Part shown: one piece after another, positions 43,023 through 51,573 of the stretch
Position numbering within the stretch: the stretch's first letter is position 1
Layout of the letters: the number at the start of each line of letters is the position of its first letter
Assembly (NCBI GenBank): GCA_018366035.1
Contig: JAGZIW010000008.1
Location: 1-64,000, forward strand
Direction of reading: 5' to 3'
DNA: 64,000 nucleotides
Source: Butyricicoccus pullicaecorum
GTDB taxonomy: Bacteria; Bacillota; Clostridia; Oscillospirales; Butyricicoccaceae
The notes under the pieces: model-generated
Databases searched by the model: none
What the model saw: only the letters and a program-made list of their open reading frames with translations
What the model was told of the DNA's origin: nothing
Position numbers and translations under genes: made by a program

Positions 43023-43583
43023 ATGCAAATTTGGGAATTGTTTTTAGTAGCAGTCAGTTTAGCGATGGATGCCTTTGCAGTTTCTGTGTGCAAAGGGCTT
43101 TCTGTTTTACATGTTAATTCGAGACAAGCGCTGTCTGTGAGTCTGTATTTTGGTGGATTTCAGGCGCTGATGCCGCTTCTTGGCTATTTGGTTGGTATTC
43201 GCTTTCAGAATGTTATTTGGCAGTATGACCACTGGATTGCGTTTTTACTGCTCGGATTCCTTGGTGTGAGTATGCTCAAGGAGGCATATAACGGTGCATC
43301 GGAAGATGTCGATTCATCTTTTCGTATGCGTGCAATGCTTCCGCTTGCTATCGCAACCAGTATCGACGCCCTGACAGTCGGTGTGACTTTTGCTTTCTTG
43401 GAGGTATCTATTGTGCCTGCGGTCAGTCTGATTGGAGTGGTTACAGGTATTTTGTGCCTGCTGGGTGTGTATCTGGGGCATCAAATTGGGAGACATTTCC
43501 AACGATATACCACAGCGGCAGGGGGCGGTGTCCTGATTTTCCTTGGCACTAAGATTCTCATTACCCATTTATACGGCGGATAG
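43023..43583 (+). CDS. mntP: Manganese efflux pump MntP
   Basis: 186 residues with six helices. Two repeats contain the conserved acidic motifs AVSLAMDAFAVSVCKG (near 11-26) and ATSIDALTVGVTF (near 111-124), whose Asp residues are needed for Mn2+ export. AAGGAGG lies 15 bases before the ATG, rather far. No yybP-ykoY riboswitch is recognisable upstream, unlike in many mntP genes. Confidence 0.92.
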   Translation: MQIWELFLVAVSLAMDAFAVSVCKGLSVLHVNSRQALSVSLYFGGFQALMPLLGYLVGIRFQNVIWQYDHWIAFLLLGFLGVSMLKEAYNGASEDVDSSFRMRAMLPLAIATSIDALTVGVTFAFLEVSIVPAVSLIGVVTGILCLLGVYLGHQIGRHFQRYTTAAGGGVLIFLGTKILITHLYGG

Positions 43584-43624
43584 TTTTCGCATGGCTCGCA
43601 GGAGATCTGCCGCTTTTTGTGCGC

Positions 43625-44797
43625 TCACTGGTCTGGTGATGGGGAAAGCAGTTTGCGATAGGTCGTGTTGATTGCAATGGCACCGAGGGGGGCGGTAAGC
43701 AGAATGGAAAGTACCGCTGCCGTTAATACGGTTTGTCCGCAGGCGAATCCAAGAGAAAGCGGGATAGCGCCAATGGCCGCCTGTACGGTTGCCTTAGGGG
43801 TGTAAGACAGCATACAGAAGATGCGTTCACGTGCAAGCAGATGGGTCTTTGCAGTGCAGAGGAGGACGCCTAGCATACGGAATAGCAGTGCGCCCACAAT
43901 CACCAGCAAAACTGGCAGGCTGGAGTTTGCAGCATAGGAGATGTTGACACTGGCGCCAACAAGCACAAACAAGATGGGCTCTGCACCTGCCCACAGGCTG
44001 TTATAGTGCGCAGAAATTTCTTTGACCGGAATCTGTTTGGCAAGTGCGATGGCAAGGGTCATGATGGCAAGCAGACCGGAGAAAGCACCGTTCATGTGGT
44101 CGTCGATGAAGAGCAGTAAAAAGGATACGGCAAGTATGAGTACGACCTGTTGCGCGCTGGACTCAAAAAATGCAAAGATTCTGCGCAGGACGAGAGCACA
44201 TAGAATTCCAGCAAGAATACCAAATAGCAGGGACAGCGGCAGCCGAACGATTTCCATGGGAGAGAACGCTCCACCGGACATGAGATTGGTGCAGACAGAG
44301 AATAGACCGAGCACAAAGATGTCATCAAGTGAAGCACCAGCGAGAATCATCTGTGGAATCCCCTGCTTGACCCCGTAGCCGGATTCCAGCAGATGTACCA
44401 TGTGCGGTACAACAACAGCAGGGGAAACCGCAGCAAGCACCGTGCCAAGGAGCAGAGCTTCCATTGTGTGCAGTCCCAGAATCCGAGGTGCAAGTATTAC
44501 AATTGCACAGATTTCACAAACAGCTGGCAGGAAACACAGTAAAAAGGCGGGGCGGCCGACGCGCTTCAGGCTGTTGAGATCAAGGCTCAGTCCGGCACGG
44601 GTCAGAATGATAACGAGCGAGATGCGGCGCAGGTCAGCGGATATGGAAAGCAGACTGTCATCGAGCAGGTCGAGGGCATAGGGTCCCAGTACGATGCCTA
44701 AAAGCAGCATACCCAGAAGCGGCGGCAGACGCAGCTGACGGCACAGACGCCCTGCAAGCAAGCCACCCAGAAAAAGTAAAGCAAGTCCAAAAATCAT
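43625..44797 (-). CDS. Cation:proton antiporter (CPA family)
   Basis: 390 residues with about 12 helices of the NhaP/KefB type. Recognisable parts are LGMLLLGIVLGPYALDLLDD (helix 2), AVSPAVVVPHM in the helix 4 region, GASLDDIFVLGLFS with the ion-binding Asp pair, and the C-terminal ATVQAAIGAIPLSLG. It exchanges H+ for Na+ or K+. ATG 44797 has AGGAGG eleven bases upstream. An in-frame extension to 44905 runs through the leader hairpin and is rejected. Confidence 0.88.
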   Translation of the reverse strand: MIFGLALLFLGGLLAGRLCRQLRLPPLLGMLLLGIVLGPYALDLLDDSLLSISADLRRISLVIILTRAGLSLDLNSLKRVGRPAFLLCFLPAVCEICAIVILAPRILGLHTMEALLLGTVLAAVSPAVVVPHMVHLLESGYGVKQGIPQMILAGASLDDIFVLGLFSVCTNLMSGGAFSPMEIVRLPLSLLFGILAGILCALVLRRIFAFFESSAQQVVLILAVSFLLLFIDDHMNGAFSGLLAIMTLAIALAKQIPVKEISAHYNSLWAGAEPILFVLVGASVNISYAANSSLPVLLVIVGALLFRMLGVLLCTAKTHLLARERIFCMLSYTPKATVQAAIGAIPLSLGFACGQTVLTAAVLSILLTAPLGAIAINTTYRKLLSPSPDQ

Positions 44798-44824
44798 AAT
44801 GGATATCCTCCTAAAAATTGTGAC

Positions 44825-44869
44825 AAAAAAAGCTGATGCCTCTGCAAAATTGCAGAAGTCATCAGCTTT
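44825..44869 (-). terminator. Terminator-like attenuator in the antiporter leader
   Basis: Minus-strand stem AAAGCTGATG (44869-44860) with CATCAGCTTT (44838-44829), an inner stem TCTGCAA/TTGCAGA, and a run of seven T. It lies between the promoter (44922-44951) and the antiporter start, so full transcription must pass it. This suggests regulated read-through. Confidence 0.7.
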
Positions 44870-44921
44870 CATTTCAGCGGTTTCGGCAGATGCCGCGGGA
44901 GACATTCATTCCCTTGCTGTT

Positions 44922-44951
44922 ATGATACCATAGATGGTTCAAACCTGTCAA
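44922..44951 (-). promoter_or_regulatory. Promoter of the antiporter gene
   Basis: On the minus strand TTGACA (44951-44946), an 18-base spacer and TATCAT (44927-44922). Predicted start near 44915, giving a leader of about 118 bases that contains the hairpin. Confidence 0.75.
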
Positions 44952-45166
44952 TGCTGGATTTGGGACAGTCTCCAATTTCAGATTTTTGGAACCGTGTCTT
45001 ATGGTATCGGTTGAATGATGCCGAAAACTGTGATAAAGTAAAGATAAACTGGAATCTGGAGATCGTATATGAATATTTGATAACTTATGTGAAATGCGTG
45101 GACAACATAGAAGTATTTCTCAAAAAAATGTTTGAAGAAGTGAGAAACGAAATGTCTATAAGCTGA
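44951..45166 (+). CDS. Small hypothetical protein or gene fragment
   Basis: 71 residues at most; the ATG overlaps the -35 box of the divergent promoter and has no ribosome site, so it is more likely the 3' part of a lost cassette gene. The C-terminal half (CVDNIEVFLKKMFEEVRNE) looks coding. The junction motif follows nine bases after its stop. Confidence 0.35.
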   Translation: MLDLGQSPISDFWNRVLWYRLNDAENCDKVKINWNLEIVYEYLITYVKCVDNIEVFLKKMFEEVRNEMSIS

Positions 45167-45174
45167 ATGACAAT

Positions 45175-45219
45175 TTCGGTTTAGCAAAGCGTTGGCAGAG
45201 AATCAGAATTTTGCAGAGG
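45175..45219 (+). repeat. Cassette-junction motif, copy 5
   Basis: TTCGGTTTAGCAAAGCGTTG, GCAGAGAATCAGAATTTTGC, AGAGG. The core is GCAGAGAATCAGAATTTT (45195-45212). Its 5' part matches copies 1 and 4. The second part of the island begins here, 4 kb after copy 4. Confidence 0.65.
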
Positions 45220-45227
45220 GAAAGAAT

Positions 45228-45671
45228 ATGAAAGTTATAGAAGTAAAAGACAGAACGACTGTATTCGCTGAACAATTAGTAGAAGTATGGGAGAGCGCTG
45301 TGAAAGCGACGCATTTATTTTTATCTGACAGTGAGATTCAAAATATTAAGCAGTATGTGCCACAAGCCTTAAACAGCGTTCCCATCTTGGTGGCGGCAGT
45401 GAATGAAGCCGGAGATCCAGTTGGCTTTATGGGAGTGGCAGATAAAATGCTTGAGATGTTGTTCGTTTCAAATGCAAGCAGGGGGCAGGGAATCGGGAAA
45501 CAATTACTGCAATATGGCATTGACACGTATTCGATCAATGAACTGGCGGTCAATGAACAGAATCCTCTGGCAAAAGGTTTTTATGAACATATGGGATTTG
45601 CAGTTTATAAAAGAACAGAATTAGATGAACAAGGCAATCCTTATCCATTGCTATATATGAAAAGAGACTGA
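45228..45671 (+). CDS. GNAT-family acetyltransferase
   Basis: 147 residues. Motif A MLFVSNASRGQGIGKQLLQYG near 76-96 and motif B LAVNEQNPLAKGFYEHMGF near 103-121, typical of YjaB/ElaA-like N-acetyltransferases. ATG 45228 follows CAGAGGG. The two junction motifs that flank it (copies 5 and 6) make it the clearest single-gene cassette of the island. Confidence 0.87.
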   Translation: MKVIEVKDRTTVFAEQLVEVWESAVKATHLFLSDSEIQNIKQYVPQALNSVPILVAAVNEAGDPVGFMGVADKMLEMLFVSNASRGQGIGKQLLQYGIDTYSINELAVNEQNPLAKGFYEHMGFAVYKRTELDEQGNPYPLLYMKRD

Positions 45672-45674
45672 CAG

Positions 45675-45715
45675 ATTCCATTTTTGAGGAAAGCAGAAAA
45701 TCGGAATTTGGGAGG
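45675..45715 (+). repeat. Cassette-junction motif, copy 6
   Basis: TTCCATTTTTGAGGAAAGCA followed by GAAAATCGGAATTTGGGAGG. The core is at 45693-45710. It begins four bases after the stop of the GNAT gene and ends in the ribosome site of the gene at 45724. Confidence 0.7.
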
Positions 45716-45723
45716 AACGATAC

Positions 45724-46053
45724 ATGAAAACGTATCAAGTAAGTTTGAATGGTAAACAGTATAGTATGTTGGAAAAGATGTTATGTTCAAGTAGGGCCAG
45801 TCAGTTGGCAAGTAACCAACCCATAAAAGGATATGAACTTTTTTCTGATATGTTGAATGAGGTATGTTCGCCTGTGATAGATGGCTGGAGTACATTTGAA
45901 GGTATATTGGAAGAATCTATTGAAGAATTAGACTTATTAAGAGTGATTACCAAAGTAGTTTATCCGGAAAATGAAAATTATTTTGTAGAACAAATAGGTA
46001 AAGCGTTTAACTGTGAAAAAGATTTTGAATTTCAAATTCATTTAAAATTATAA
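45724..46053 (+). CDS. Hypothetical protein of the cassette island
   Basis: 109 residues, soluble, acidic middle (TFEGILEESIEELDLL). No family recognised. Its ribosome site GGGAGG comes from the junction motif. Confidence 0.65.
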   Translation: MKTYQVSLNGKQYSMLEKMLCSSRASQLASNQPIKGYELFSDMLNEVCSPVIDGWSTFEGILEESIEELDLLRVITKVVYPENENYFVEQIGKAFNCEKDFEFQIHLKL

Positions 46054-46111
46054 CATCTGGTTTGCAGAACTATTTAATATTTCTTTTGAATTCTAAGCTG
46101 TGGAGGTTAAA

Positions 46112-46759
46112 ATGATAGAATTAAGACAAGAACTTCCTTGTGATTATAGAGATACGGAAAATGTAATTAGAGAAGCCTTTTGGAATCATTATACACCTGC
46201 CTGTAATGACCACTATCTTATTCACATTATGCGGGATTGTCCTGCTTTTGTACCAGAATTAGATATTGTTGCGGTGAAAGATGGTAAAATAATTGGAAAT
46301 TCAATGTGCTTGAAATCATATATTTTGGGAGATGATGAAAAGCATTATGAAGTTTTAAGTCTGGGACCGATAGGCGTATTGCCAGAGTATCAACATCAAG
46401 GGATTGGCAGGAGGTTAATTTCTCATACCAAAGAAATTGCAAAGAAATTAGGTTTTAAAGGTATTCTTTTGTGTGGAGATCCCGATTATTATACTCGACA
46501 AGGCTTTATCGCAGCAGAAAATTATGGAATTCGCAATGCAGAAAATATGTATGCTGATGCGCTTCATGCCTGCGAGTTGTATCAAGGAGCATTTTCAAAA
46601 ATAAGTGGACGTTATTACGAAGATGAAATTTATAATGTTGATGAAAAGTGTGTAAAAGAATTTGATATGCAGTTTCCAAACAAAGAGATTGTTTATGGAA
46701 CACCTATGCAGAAAAAGTTTGAAATGATGATTGAGAGGATAAGACCTTATCAGGTATAG
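46112..46759 (+). CDS. GNAT-family acetyltransferase
   Basis: 215 residues. Motif A LGPIGVLPEYQHQGIGRRLI near 88-107 with Q-G-I-G-R; then the GILLCGDPDYYTRQGF block near 117-132, which is typical of the YhbS-type N-acetyltransferases. TGGAGG lies eight bases before ATG 46112. The C-terminal extension of ~80 residues distinguishes it from the other GNATs here. Confidence 0.87.
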   Translation: MIELRQELPCDYRDTENVIREAFWNHYTPACNDHYLIHIMRDCPAFVPELDIVAVKDGKIIGNSMCLKSYILGDDEKHYEVLSLGPIGVLPEYQHQGIGRRLISHTKEIAKKLGFKGILLCGDPDYYTRQGFIAAENYGIRNAENMYADALHACELYQGAFSKISGRYYEDEIYNVDEKCVKEFDMQFPNKEIVYGTPMQKKFEMMIERIRPYQV

Positions 46760-46760
46760 C

Positions 46761-46780
46761 AGATAAATTAGAATTTATCA
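46761..46780 (+). repeat. Shortened junction motif
   Basis: AGATAAATTAGAATTTATCA; the first 16 bases equal 39797-39812. It follows the GNAT gene and precedes a broken gene. Confidence 0.45.
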
Positions 46781-46801
46781 AGAAATTATAGGAAGATATT
46801 G

Positions 46802-47160
46802 ATGAACTTAGATAAACTCAAAGCTTTCTTCCCTGATTTAAAATGAACGATTTCTGTATGTTTGAAAAGATTATTTCTTTAAAATGGGACCCTATTATTG
46901 ATATTGAAGATTGGGAAGAACATAACAATCTTTTCTTAGAAATGACTAGTGTGGATAACTATAAAATCTTACTGGAATGTATTGATGTAGTGGCTTTACG
47001 TTTTCAGCGAAGTGGGTAAGTTTCGGGATTTTATATCAAAGATATGTCGGCAAGAGGATATGAGAAATGTTCAAAGTATGAAGTGGGAGATTATGAAGAA
47101 AAGTGTGTCAAGTTTTACTGTTCAGATATAGTTATTAAAGGTTTGGAAAGAGTTTATTGA
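46802..47160 (+). pseudogene. Broken cassette gene (frameshift plus stop)
   Basis: The start MNLDKLKAFFPDLK (ATG 46802) runs into a stop that overlaps ATG 46843. From there 105 codons (MNDFCMFEKIISLKWDP, WEEHNNLFLEM, later GFYIKDMSARGYEK) are open apart from TAA at 47017-47019, and end at TGA 47158. The parts before and after the stop look like one protein. The 113 bases that follow hold no gene. Family unknown. Confidence 0.6.
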
Positions 47161-47273
47161 ACAGATCCCCCTCGTCAGTCCACAGTCCCAATTACGAGAA
47201 GCTGCTACGGGTGGTGCGGAGAATCTAAAGTGTTTTAAGCTGAGAGATATAAAATGCAGGGAAAGGAAATGAC

Positions 47274-48071
47274 ATGCGACTAAACGAAATTCCATTTGAA
47301 AAAGGACCTCTATCAACAATGATTGAGCGACTTTGTAAAACGATGAATGCGATGGATCCGGAATGGTCCCAAAAAGTTAAGCCAGCATCGAAAAGCCAAA
47401 TTCAATCCTTAGCAGAAATTTTGAAACCATATAGAACAAGTATTCCTTTTGCATATCTTCTGTTTTTACAGGCGATGGGAATGAATGATAACAGATTGTT
47501 GGAGCAGGAGTGGGACGGCACCACAGAAGTTGATCTTGATATAGCATTAAGCAAATATAGTGAAGATTATAATGATTTTGTCCCAAACGGGTTTTTACCT
47601 TTTTCTTTTCATTGGACAGAGGTAATATTATCAATAAAACTGTCGGAGGGTGATAATCCACCCGTTTTTCTGTATCAAGATTCCCTATTTTCCAGATCAT
47701 TTGAGAACTATTTATTTCAAACGGCATTTCGTCAAGCAGGATATACCCAATTTTTATACGAAATTGAGTATGCCGCTTCGAAAGTGGTATTTCGTGATAT
47801 TTTATCTAAAAAACCGGAGCAGAATATGTCTCCGATGGAGTTTATCGAGTCCATATTACAACCATGCCAGCTACAAAAGACATGGTTTAGCGATGATGTA
47901 CGTTTTTGTGCTATTTCATCAGAATATATGATAATTGCCGATCTGTCTTGGGCACTCAATATTATGATTTACAGCGACAACTATACAGTTCTTCAAAATA
48001 TAAAAAGCAGTTTGTCCTACTCGCTTAGTGATTTGGGGTGGAAGAGAATTCGAAAAATAAACCGAGAATAA
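47274..48071 (+). CDS. SMI1/KNR4 (SUKH)-like protein
   Basis: 265 residues, soluble. Central region IPFAYLLFLQAMGMNDNRLL, then FVPNGFLPFSFHWTEVILSI and VFLYQDSLFSRSFENYLF resembles the SUKH fold, used widely as immunity against nuclease toxins: 'P..Y..FL...G' and 'lpf....g....l'. ATG 47274 follows GGGAAAGGA. Last gene of the island, ending in a terminator. Assignment is by pattern. Confidence 0.6.
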   Translation: MRLNEIPFEKGPLSTMIERLCKTMNAMDPEWSQKVKPASKSQIQSLAEILKPYRTSIPFAYLLFLQAMGMNDNRLLEQEWDGTTEVDLDIALSKYSEDYNDFVPNGFLPFSFHWTEVILSIKLSEGDNPPVFLYQDSLFSRSFENYLFQTAFRQAGYTQFLYEIEYAASKVVFRDILSKKPEQNMSPMEFIESILQPCQLQKTWFSDDVRFCAISSEYMIIADLSWALNIMIYSDNYTVLQNIKSSLSYSLSDLGWKRIRKINRE

Positions 48072-48099
48072 AAATGTATATGTTTATCTAAACATAAAG

Positions 48100-48138
48100 A
48101 ATGCCTCCCTTTGTCATCTTGACAAAGGGAGGCATTTT
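48100..48138 (+). terminator. Intrinsic terminator ending the cassette island
   Basis: A perfect 17-bp stem (48100-48116 with 48120-48136), loop TCT, then TT. It also lies just downstream of the convergent ATPase gene and may serve both. Confidence 0.85.
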
Positions 48139-48165
48139 CTGAATCGAAGGAATCATTTCTGTAAT

Positions 48166-50907
48166 TTAATTTTTATAAAGGATTCGAATGGCGTTGAGCA
48201 CACAAAGCATGGCAACACCGGTGTCTGCAAAGACGGCAAGCCACATAGAGGCAATTCCGAACAGACCAAGCACCATAAAGCCAAGCTTGACGACCAGTGC
48301 AAAAATGATATTTTGCCATGCAATGCGAATGGAACTGCGTGCAATTTCGATTGAATCCCCGATTGCGAGCGGGTCAGAGGTCATAAACACGACATCAGCC
48401 GCTTCAATGGCTGCGTCAGAGCCAGAGCCCATTGCGGCACCAACATCTGCACCGGCGAGTACAGGGGCATCGTTAATACCGTCACCGACATACATCACGG
48501 CGCCGTGCTGTGCGCGGATATCTCGCAGGGCATTCAGCTTTTCTTCAGGCATGAGACGGGCACGCACCTCCTGAATGTCTAACTGTGCCGCTACGGATTC
48601 TGCACTGTCCTGTGCGTCACCAGTCAGCATGACCGTAATCAAATCCAGCTTGCGCAGATTCTTCATTGCAATTTTTGTGTTTGTCTTAATGGTATCCGAA
48701 ATGATGATGGAACCAGCAAAGCGGCCGCTTGCTGCAATCAGAACCTCAGTACCTGCTGTCTTGACGGTATGACCGGACAGGTCGATGCCTGCGGTTTCGA
48801 GCAGATTGCGGCTTCCGCACAATACTGTGACACCGGAAATCATGGCAACAATGCCTTGACCGGCAATTTCCTGTACCTTGGAGGGTGGTACGATTTGCAG
48901 ACCGCGTTCATGAGCGGCGCTCAAGATGCTGTGGGCAATGGGGTGTGTTGAATGTTGTTCGCAGCTTGCCGCCATGGACAGAAGTGCGGTTTCGTTCATG
49001 CCCTCAGCCGGAAAGATGCGCTGTACAATGAAATTGCCCTTGGTCAATGTACCGGTCTTATCCATGGCAACCGTGCGCACATTTTTCAGCGCTTCGAGAG
49101 ATGCGCCGCCCTTAAACAGGATACCGCGCTTGGAGCCGGCACCGATGCCAGCGAAGAAGGAAAGTGGTACGCTGAGCACCAGTGCACAGGGGCAGCTGAT
49201 TACAAGGAAGCTCAGTGCCGTATAGATCCAGTGCATCCAGTCGCCGGTGACGATGGAGGGAACGATTGCCGTTATAATCGCAATCACCACAACGATGGGC
49301 GTGTATACCCGTGAGAAACGGGTCACAAAACGATCCATGCGCGGTTTGCTTGCCGCTGCATTCTCAACTGCGTTGAGAATACGGGTGACCATGGAATCTG
49401 CAAGGGCATTGGTGACCTCTACCTGCAATGCGCCGGTATTGTTGATACAGCCCGAAATGACCTCGGAGGAGGGACGGACAGAAACCGGAACCGGCTCGCC
49501 AGTGACCGGAGAGGTATCTACACGGCTGTCGCCGGCGCGCACAATTCCGTCAAGCGGGATACGGTCGCCGGGGCGCACGAGCAGCAGGTCTCCTACCTTT
49601 GCCTGCGCTGCCGGAATGGTGTGTACAACGCCGTTTGCATCGATTTGGTGAACGACTTCAGGACGCAGGTCAACAGCCTCCATGATTTGGCGGCGGCTCT
49701 TTTCTACGGCACGGTGCTCGAAGAACTCACCGATACGATAGAACAGCATAACGCCAACGGCTTCGCTGTACGTGCCCATTGCAATCGCACCAAGCGTTGC
49801 GAGAGACATGAGAAAGTTTTCATCAAAAATATGACCGGACTTCATATTCTTAAATGCAGTCAGCAGCACATCTCCGCCTAAAATGACGTAGGCAAGGCAG
49901 TGAATGAACATGGAGGCAAAGGGCTGGAAGTGCTCGAGTATCATGCCGATGACGAGCAACGCCGCGCCAAATCCGATGCTGCGCATTTCAGCTTTGTCGT
50001 CATGGAATGTTTCGCTTGCCCGCGGGATATTGTCCACAGGTTCAATGCGCACTTCGGGTTCGACTGACATACACACACGGCGGATTTGGTCAAGCCGTGC
50101 TTCCGGATCGTCTGCTGCCAGACGAAGCTGCTTGGTGGCATAGACTACGACCGCATCTGAGATGCCGGGCAGCTTGCGAATCTTTTCTTCCATAAGTGCA
50201 GCGCAGTGTGCGCAGCTCAAATTTTGAATACTGTAAATGCGGCGCTCTCCGCGTGCGTCTTTGTTCAGTTCCTGACGCGGAGGCTGAGCGGACTCATCAC
50301 AGCAGTCACAGTCCGCTCCATCATGGTGGTGATGGTCGTGCGCACAGCAGTCCTCTTCTTCGTGGTGGTAGCAGTCCTCTTCTTCTTCATGGTGGTGTGT
50401 ACAGCAGTCCTGCTCGTCTTCACCATGTGTACCCTCATCTTCTTCAGGGGTGTATTTGTCGTGCGTACAGCCGCACGCCTCTGTGTGCACGTGGTCAGAA
50501 CCGTCGGACGCATGCTCCGGCACATCAAGCGATTTGAGATCATCTGTATCCATGGAAACACCCTGTGCAGTTTCTTGCAGGGTATCCATTTCGTCATCTA
50601 AAATTTTGGATAGATCGAGTGGCTCGGGGAAATCAAAATCTGAGAAAGGCACATTGTCAGTGGGAGAGAACGCCTCAAGCGGCATGTGTACATCTTCTTC
50701 ATCGTCCTCGATTTCCGGCGGCGCGGTGTCTGCGGGCTCCGGCACTTCCGGTGTGCTGTCGGCGGCATGCTGTGTATGCTCCGGCTCATCGGTGTGTTCT
50801 ATGGCTGCAATCGATTTGAGCTGTTCGCCAAAAAGGGACAGCAAGTCAGGGTCAAGCAAAAGCGACTCATCTGACGGAGATTCTTTGCTCTTAGGGTCCA
50901 GACTCAT
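48166..50907 (-). CDS. P1B-type Zn/Cd/Pb ATPase with very long metal-rich N-terminus
   Basis: 913 residues; normal ZntA/CadA-type proteins have about 700. Residues 1-220 are an acidic extension whose part 139-203 has clusters of His, Cys and Glu (CCTHHHEEEE, DCCAHDHHHHDG). Then comes an HMA domain with CAHC at 232-235, the catalytic core with SCPCAL in helix 6, DKTGTLTKG, the HP of THPIAHS and GDGINDAPVL. It exports heavy-metal ions. AAAGGAG precedes the ATG; promoter and ArsR-type operator lie upstream. The extension probably binds or buffers metal. Confidence 0.93.
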   Translation of the reverse strand: MSLDPKSKESPSDESLLLDPDLLSLFGEQLKSIAAIEHTDEPEHTQHAADSTPEVPEPADTAPPEIEDDEEDVHMPLEAFSPTDNVPFSDFDFPEPLDLSKILDDEMDTLQETAQGVSMDTDDLKSLDVPEHASDGSDHVHTEACGCTHDKYTPEEDEGTHGEDEQDCCTHHHEEEEDCYHHEEEDCCAHDHHHHDGADCDCCDESAQPPRQELNKDARGERRIYSIQNLSCAHCAALMEEKIRKLPGISDAVVVYATKQLRLAADDPEARLDQIRRVCMSVEPEVRIEPVDNIPRASETFHDDKAEMRSIGFGAALLVIGMILEHFQPFASMFIHCLAYVILGGDVLLTAFKNMKSGHIFDENFLMSLATLGAIAMGTYSEAVGVMLFYRIGEFFEHRAVEKSRRQIMEAVDLRPEVVHQIDANGVVHTIPAAQAKVGDLLLVRPGDRIPLDGIVRAGDSRVDTSPVTGEPVPVSVRPSSEVISGCINNTGALQVEVTNALADSMVTRILNAVENAAASKPRMDRFVTRFSRVYTPIVVVIAIITAIVPSIVTGDWMHWIYTALSFLVISCPCALVLSVPLSFFAGIGAGSKRGILFKGGASLEALKNVRTVAMDKTGTLTKGNFIVQRIFPAEGMNETALLSMAASCEQHSTHPIAHSILSAAHERGLQIVPPSKVQEIAGQGIVAMISGVTVLCGSRNLLETAGIDLSGHTVKTAGTEVLIAASGRFAGSIIISDTIKTNTKIAMKNLRKLDLITVMLTGDAQDSAESVAAQLDIQEVRARLMPEEKLNALRDIRAQHGAVMYVGDGINDAPVLAGADVGAAMGSGSDAAIEAADVVFMTSDPLAIGDSIEIARSSIRIAWQNIIFALVVKLGFMVLGLFGIASMWLAVFADTGVAMLCVLNAIRILYKN

Positions 50908-50927
50908 AGCATCAACTCCTTTGGAAT

Positions 50928-50947
50928 ATATGAGTAATCATTCATAT
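50928..50947 (-). promoter_or_regulatory. ArsR/SmtB-type operator
   Basis: Palindrome with ATATGA and TCATAT ends around GTAATCAT; it contains the TGA-8-TCA spacing of SmtB/CzrA operators. It lies just downstream of the -10 box of the ATPase promoter, where a repressor would block it. No ArsR gene is in the window. Confidence 0.6.
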
Positions 50948-50958
50948 GTTATGGTATT

Positions 50959-50987
50959 ATGATAAACCAACCATTGTGACTTGTCAA
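50959..50987 (-). promoter_or_regulatory. Promoter of the metal ATPase gene
   Basis: On the minus strand TTGACA (50987-50982), a 17-base spacer and TATCAT (50964-50959). The operator follows directly. Confidence 0.8.
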
Positions 50988-51107
50988 TATCACAGCATCA
51001 ATAAAGTGCCGAAAATCCAACAAAATACCGGTTTCTCATAAGACAGACAAAAATATCATAACACAATTTTTATAAAAAATCATCTGTTTTTTGCTGGAAT
51101 CAGCACA

Positions 51108-51138
51108 ATAAAACCCGTCACAACAAGGATGTGACGGG
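51108..51138 (-). terminator. Terminator of pyrBI
   Basis: An eight-base GC-rich stem (51138-51131 with 51121-51114), then TTTTAT on the minus strand, eight bases after the pyrI stop codon. Confidence 0.8.
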
Positions 51139-51145
51139 AAATAAT

Positions 51146-51571
51146 TTACAATTTTTGACGATTCGGCTCCTGTTCACAGTACAGACAATGGTATTTGTCG
51201 TTTTCACCCAGAACAAAGATATGCTCGATATCCTCCTCGATGGTGGTGATACAGCGCGGATTGCGGCAGTGGATCACATTTTTTAGGATTTTAGGCTTGA
51301 CCAGCTTTTTCTTTTCCACGATTTTACCGTCACGAATGATATCAATGGTAATATCAGGGTCGATGTATCCCAATACATTCAAATCGAGGTCGATCATCGA
51401 TTCAATTTTAATGATATCCTTATGTCCGTGTTTTGCTGAACGTGCATTGCGAATGAGCGCCACACAGCAGTCCAAATCGTCCAGACCGGCAAGATGATAG
51501 ATCTGCATGCCGGTGCCTGCCTTGATATGGTCAATGACGATGCCGTTCTGGATAGAATCAATATTCAGCAT
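51146..51571 (-). CDS. pyrI: Aspartate carbamoyltransferase regulatory chain
   Basis: 141 residues. The N-terminal nucleotide-binding domain (GIVIDHIKAG) and the C-terminal zinc domain with Cys ligands CRNPRC and CLYC. It binds CTP/ATP and adjusts PyrB activity. Two bases from pyrB, a two-gene operon, followed by a terminator. Slightly shorter than the E. coli chain (153). Confidence 0.95.
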   Translation of the reverse strand: MLNIDSIQNGIVIDHIKAGTGMQIYHLAGLDDLDCCVALIRNARSAKHGHKDIIKIESMIDLDLNVLGYIDPDITIDIIRDGKIVEKKKLVKPKILKNVIHCRNPRCITTIEEDIEHIFVLGENDKYHCLYCEQEPNRQKL

Positions 51572-51573
51572 GT

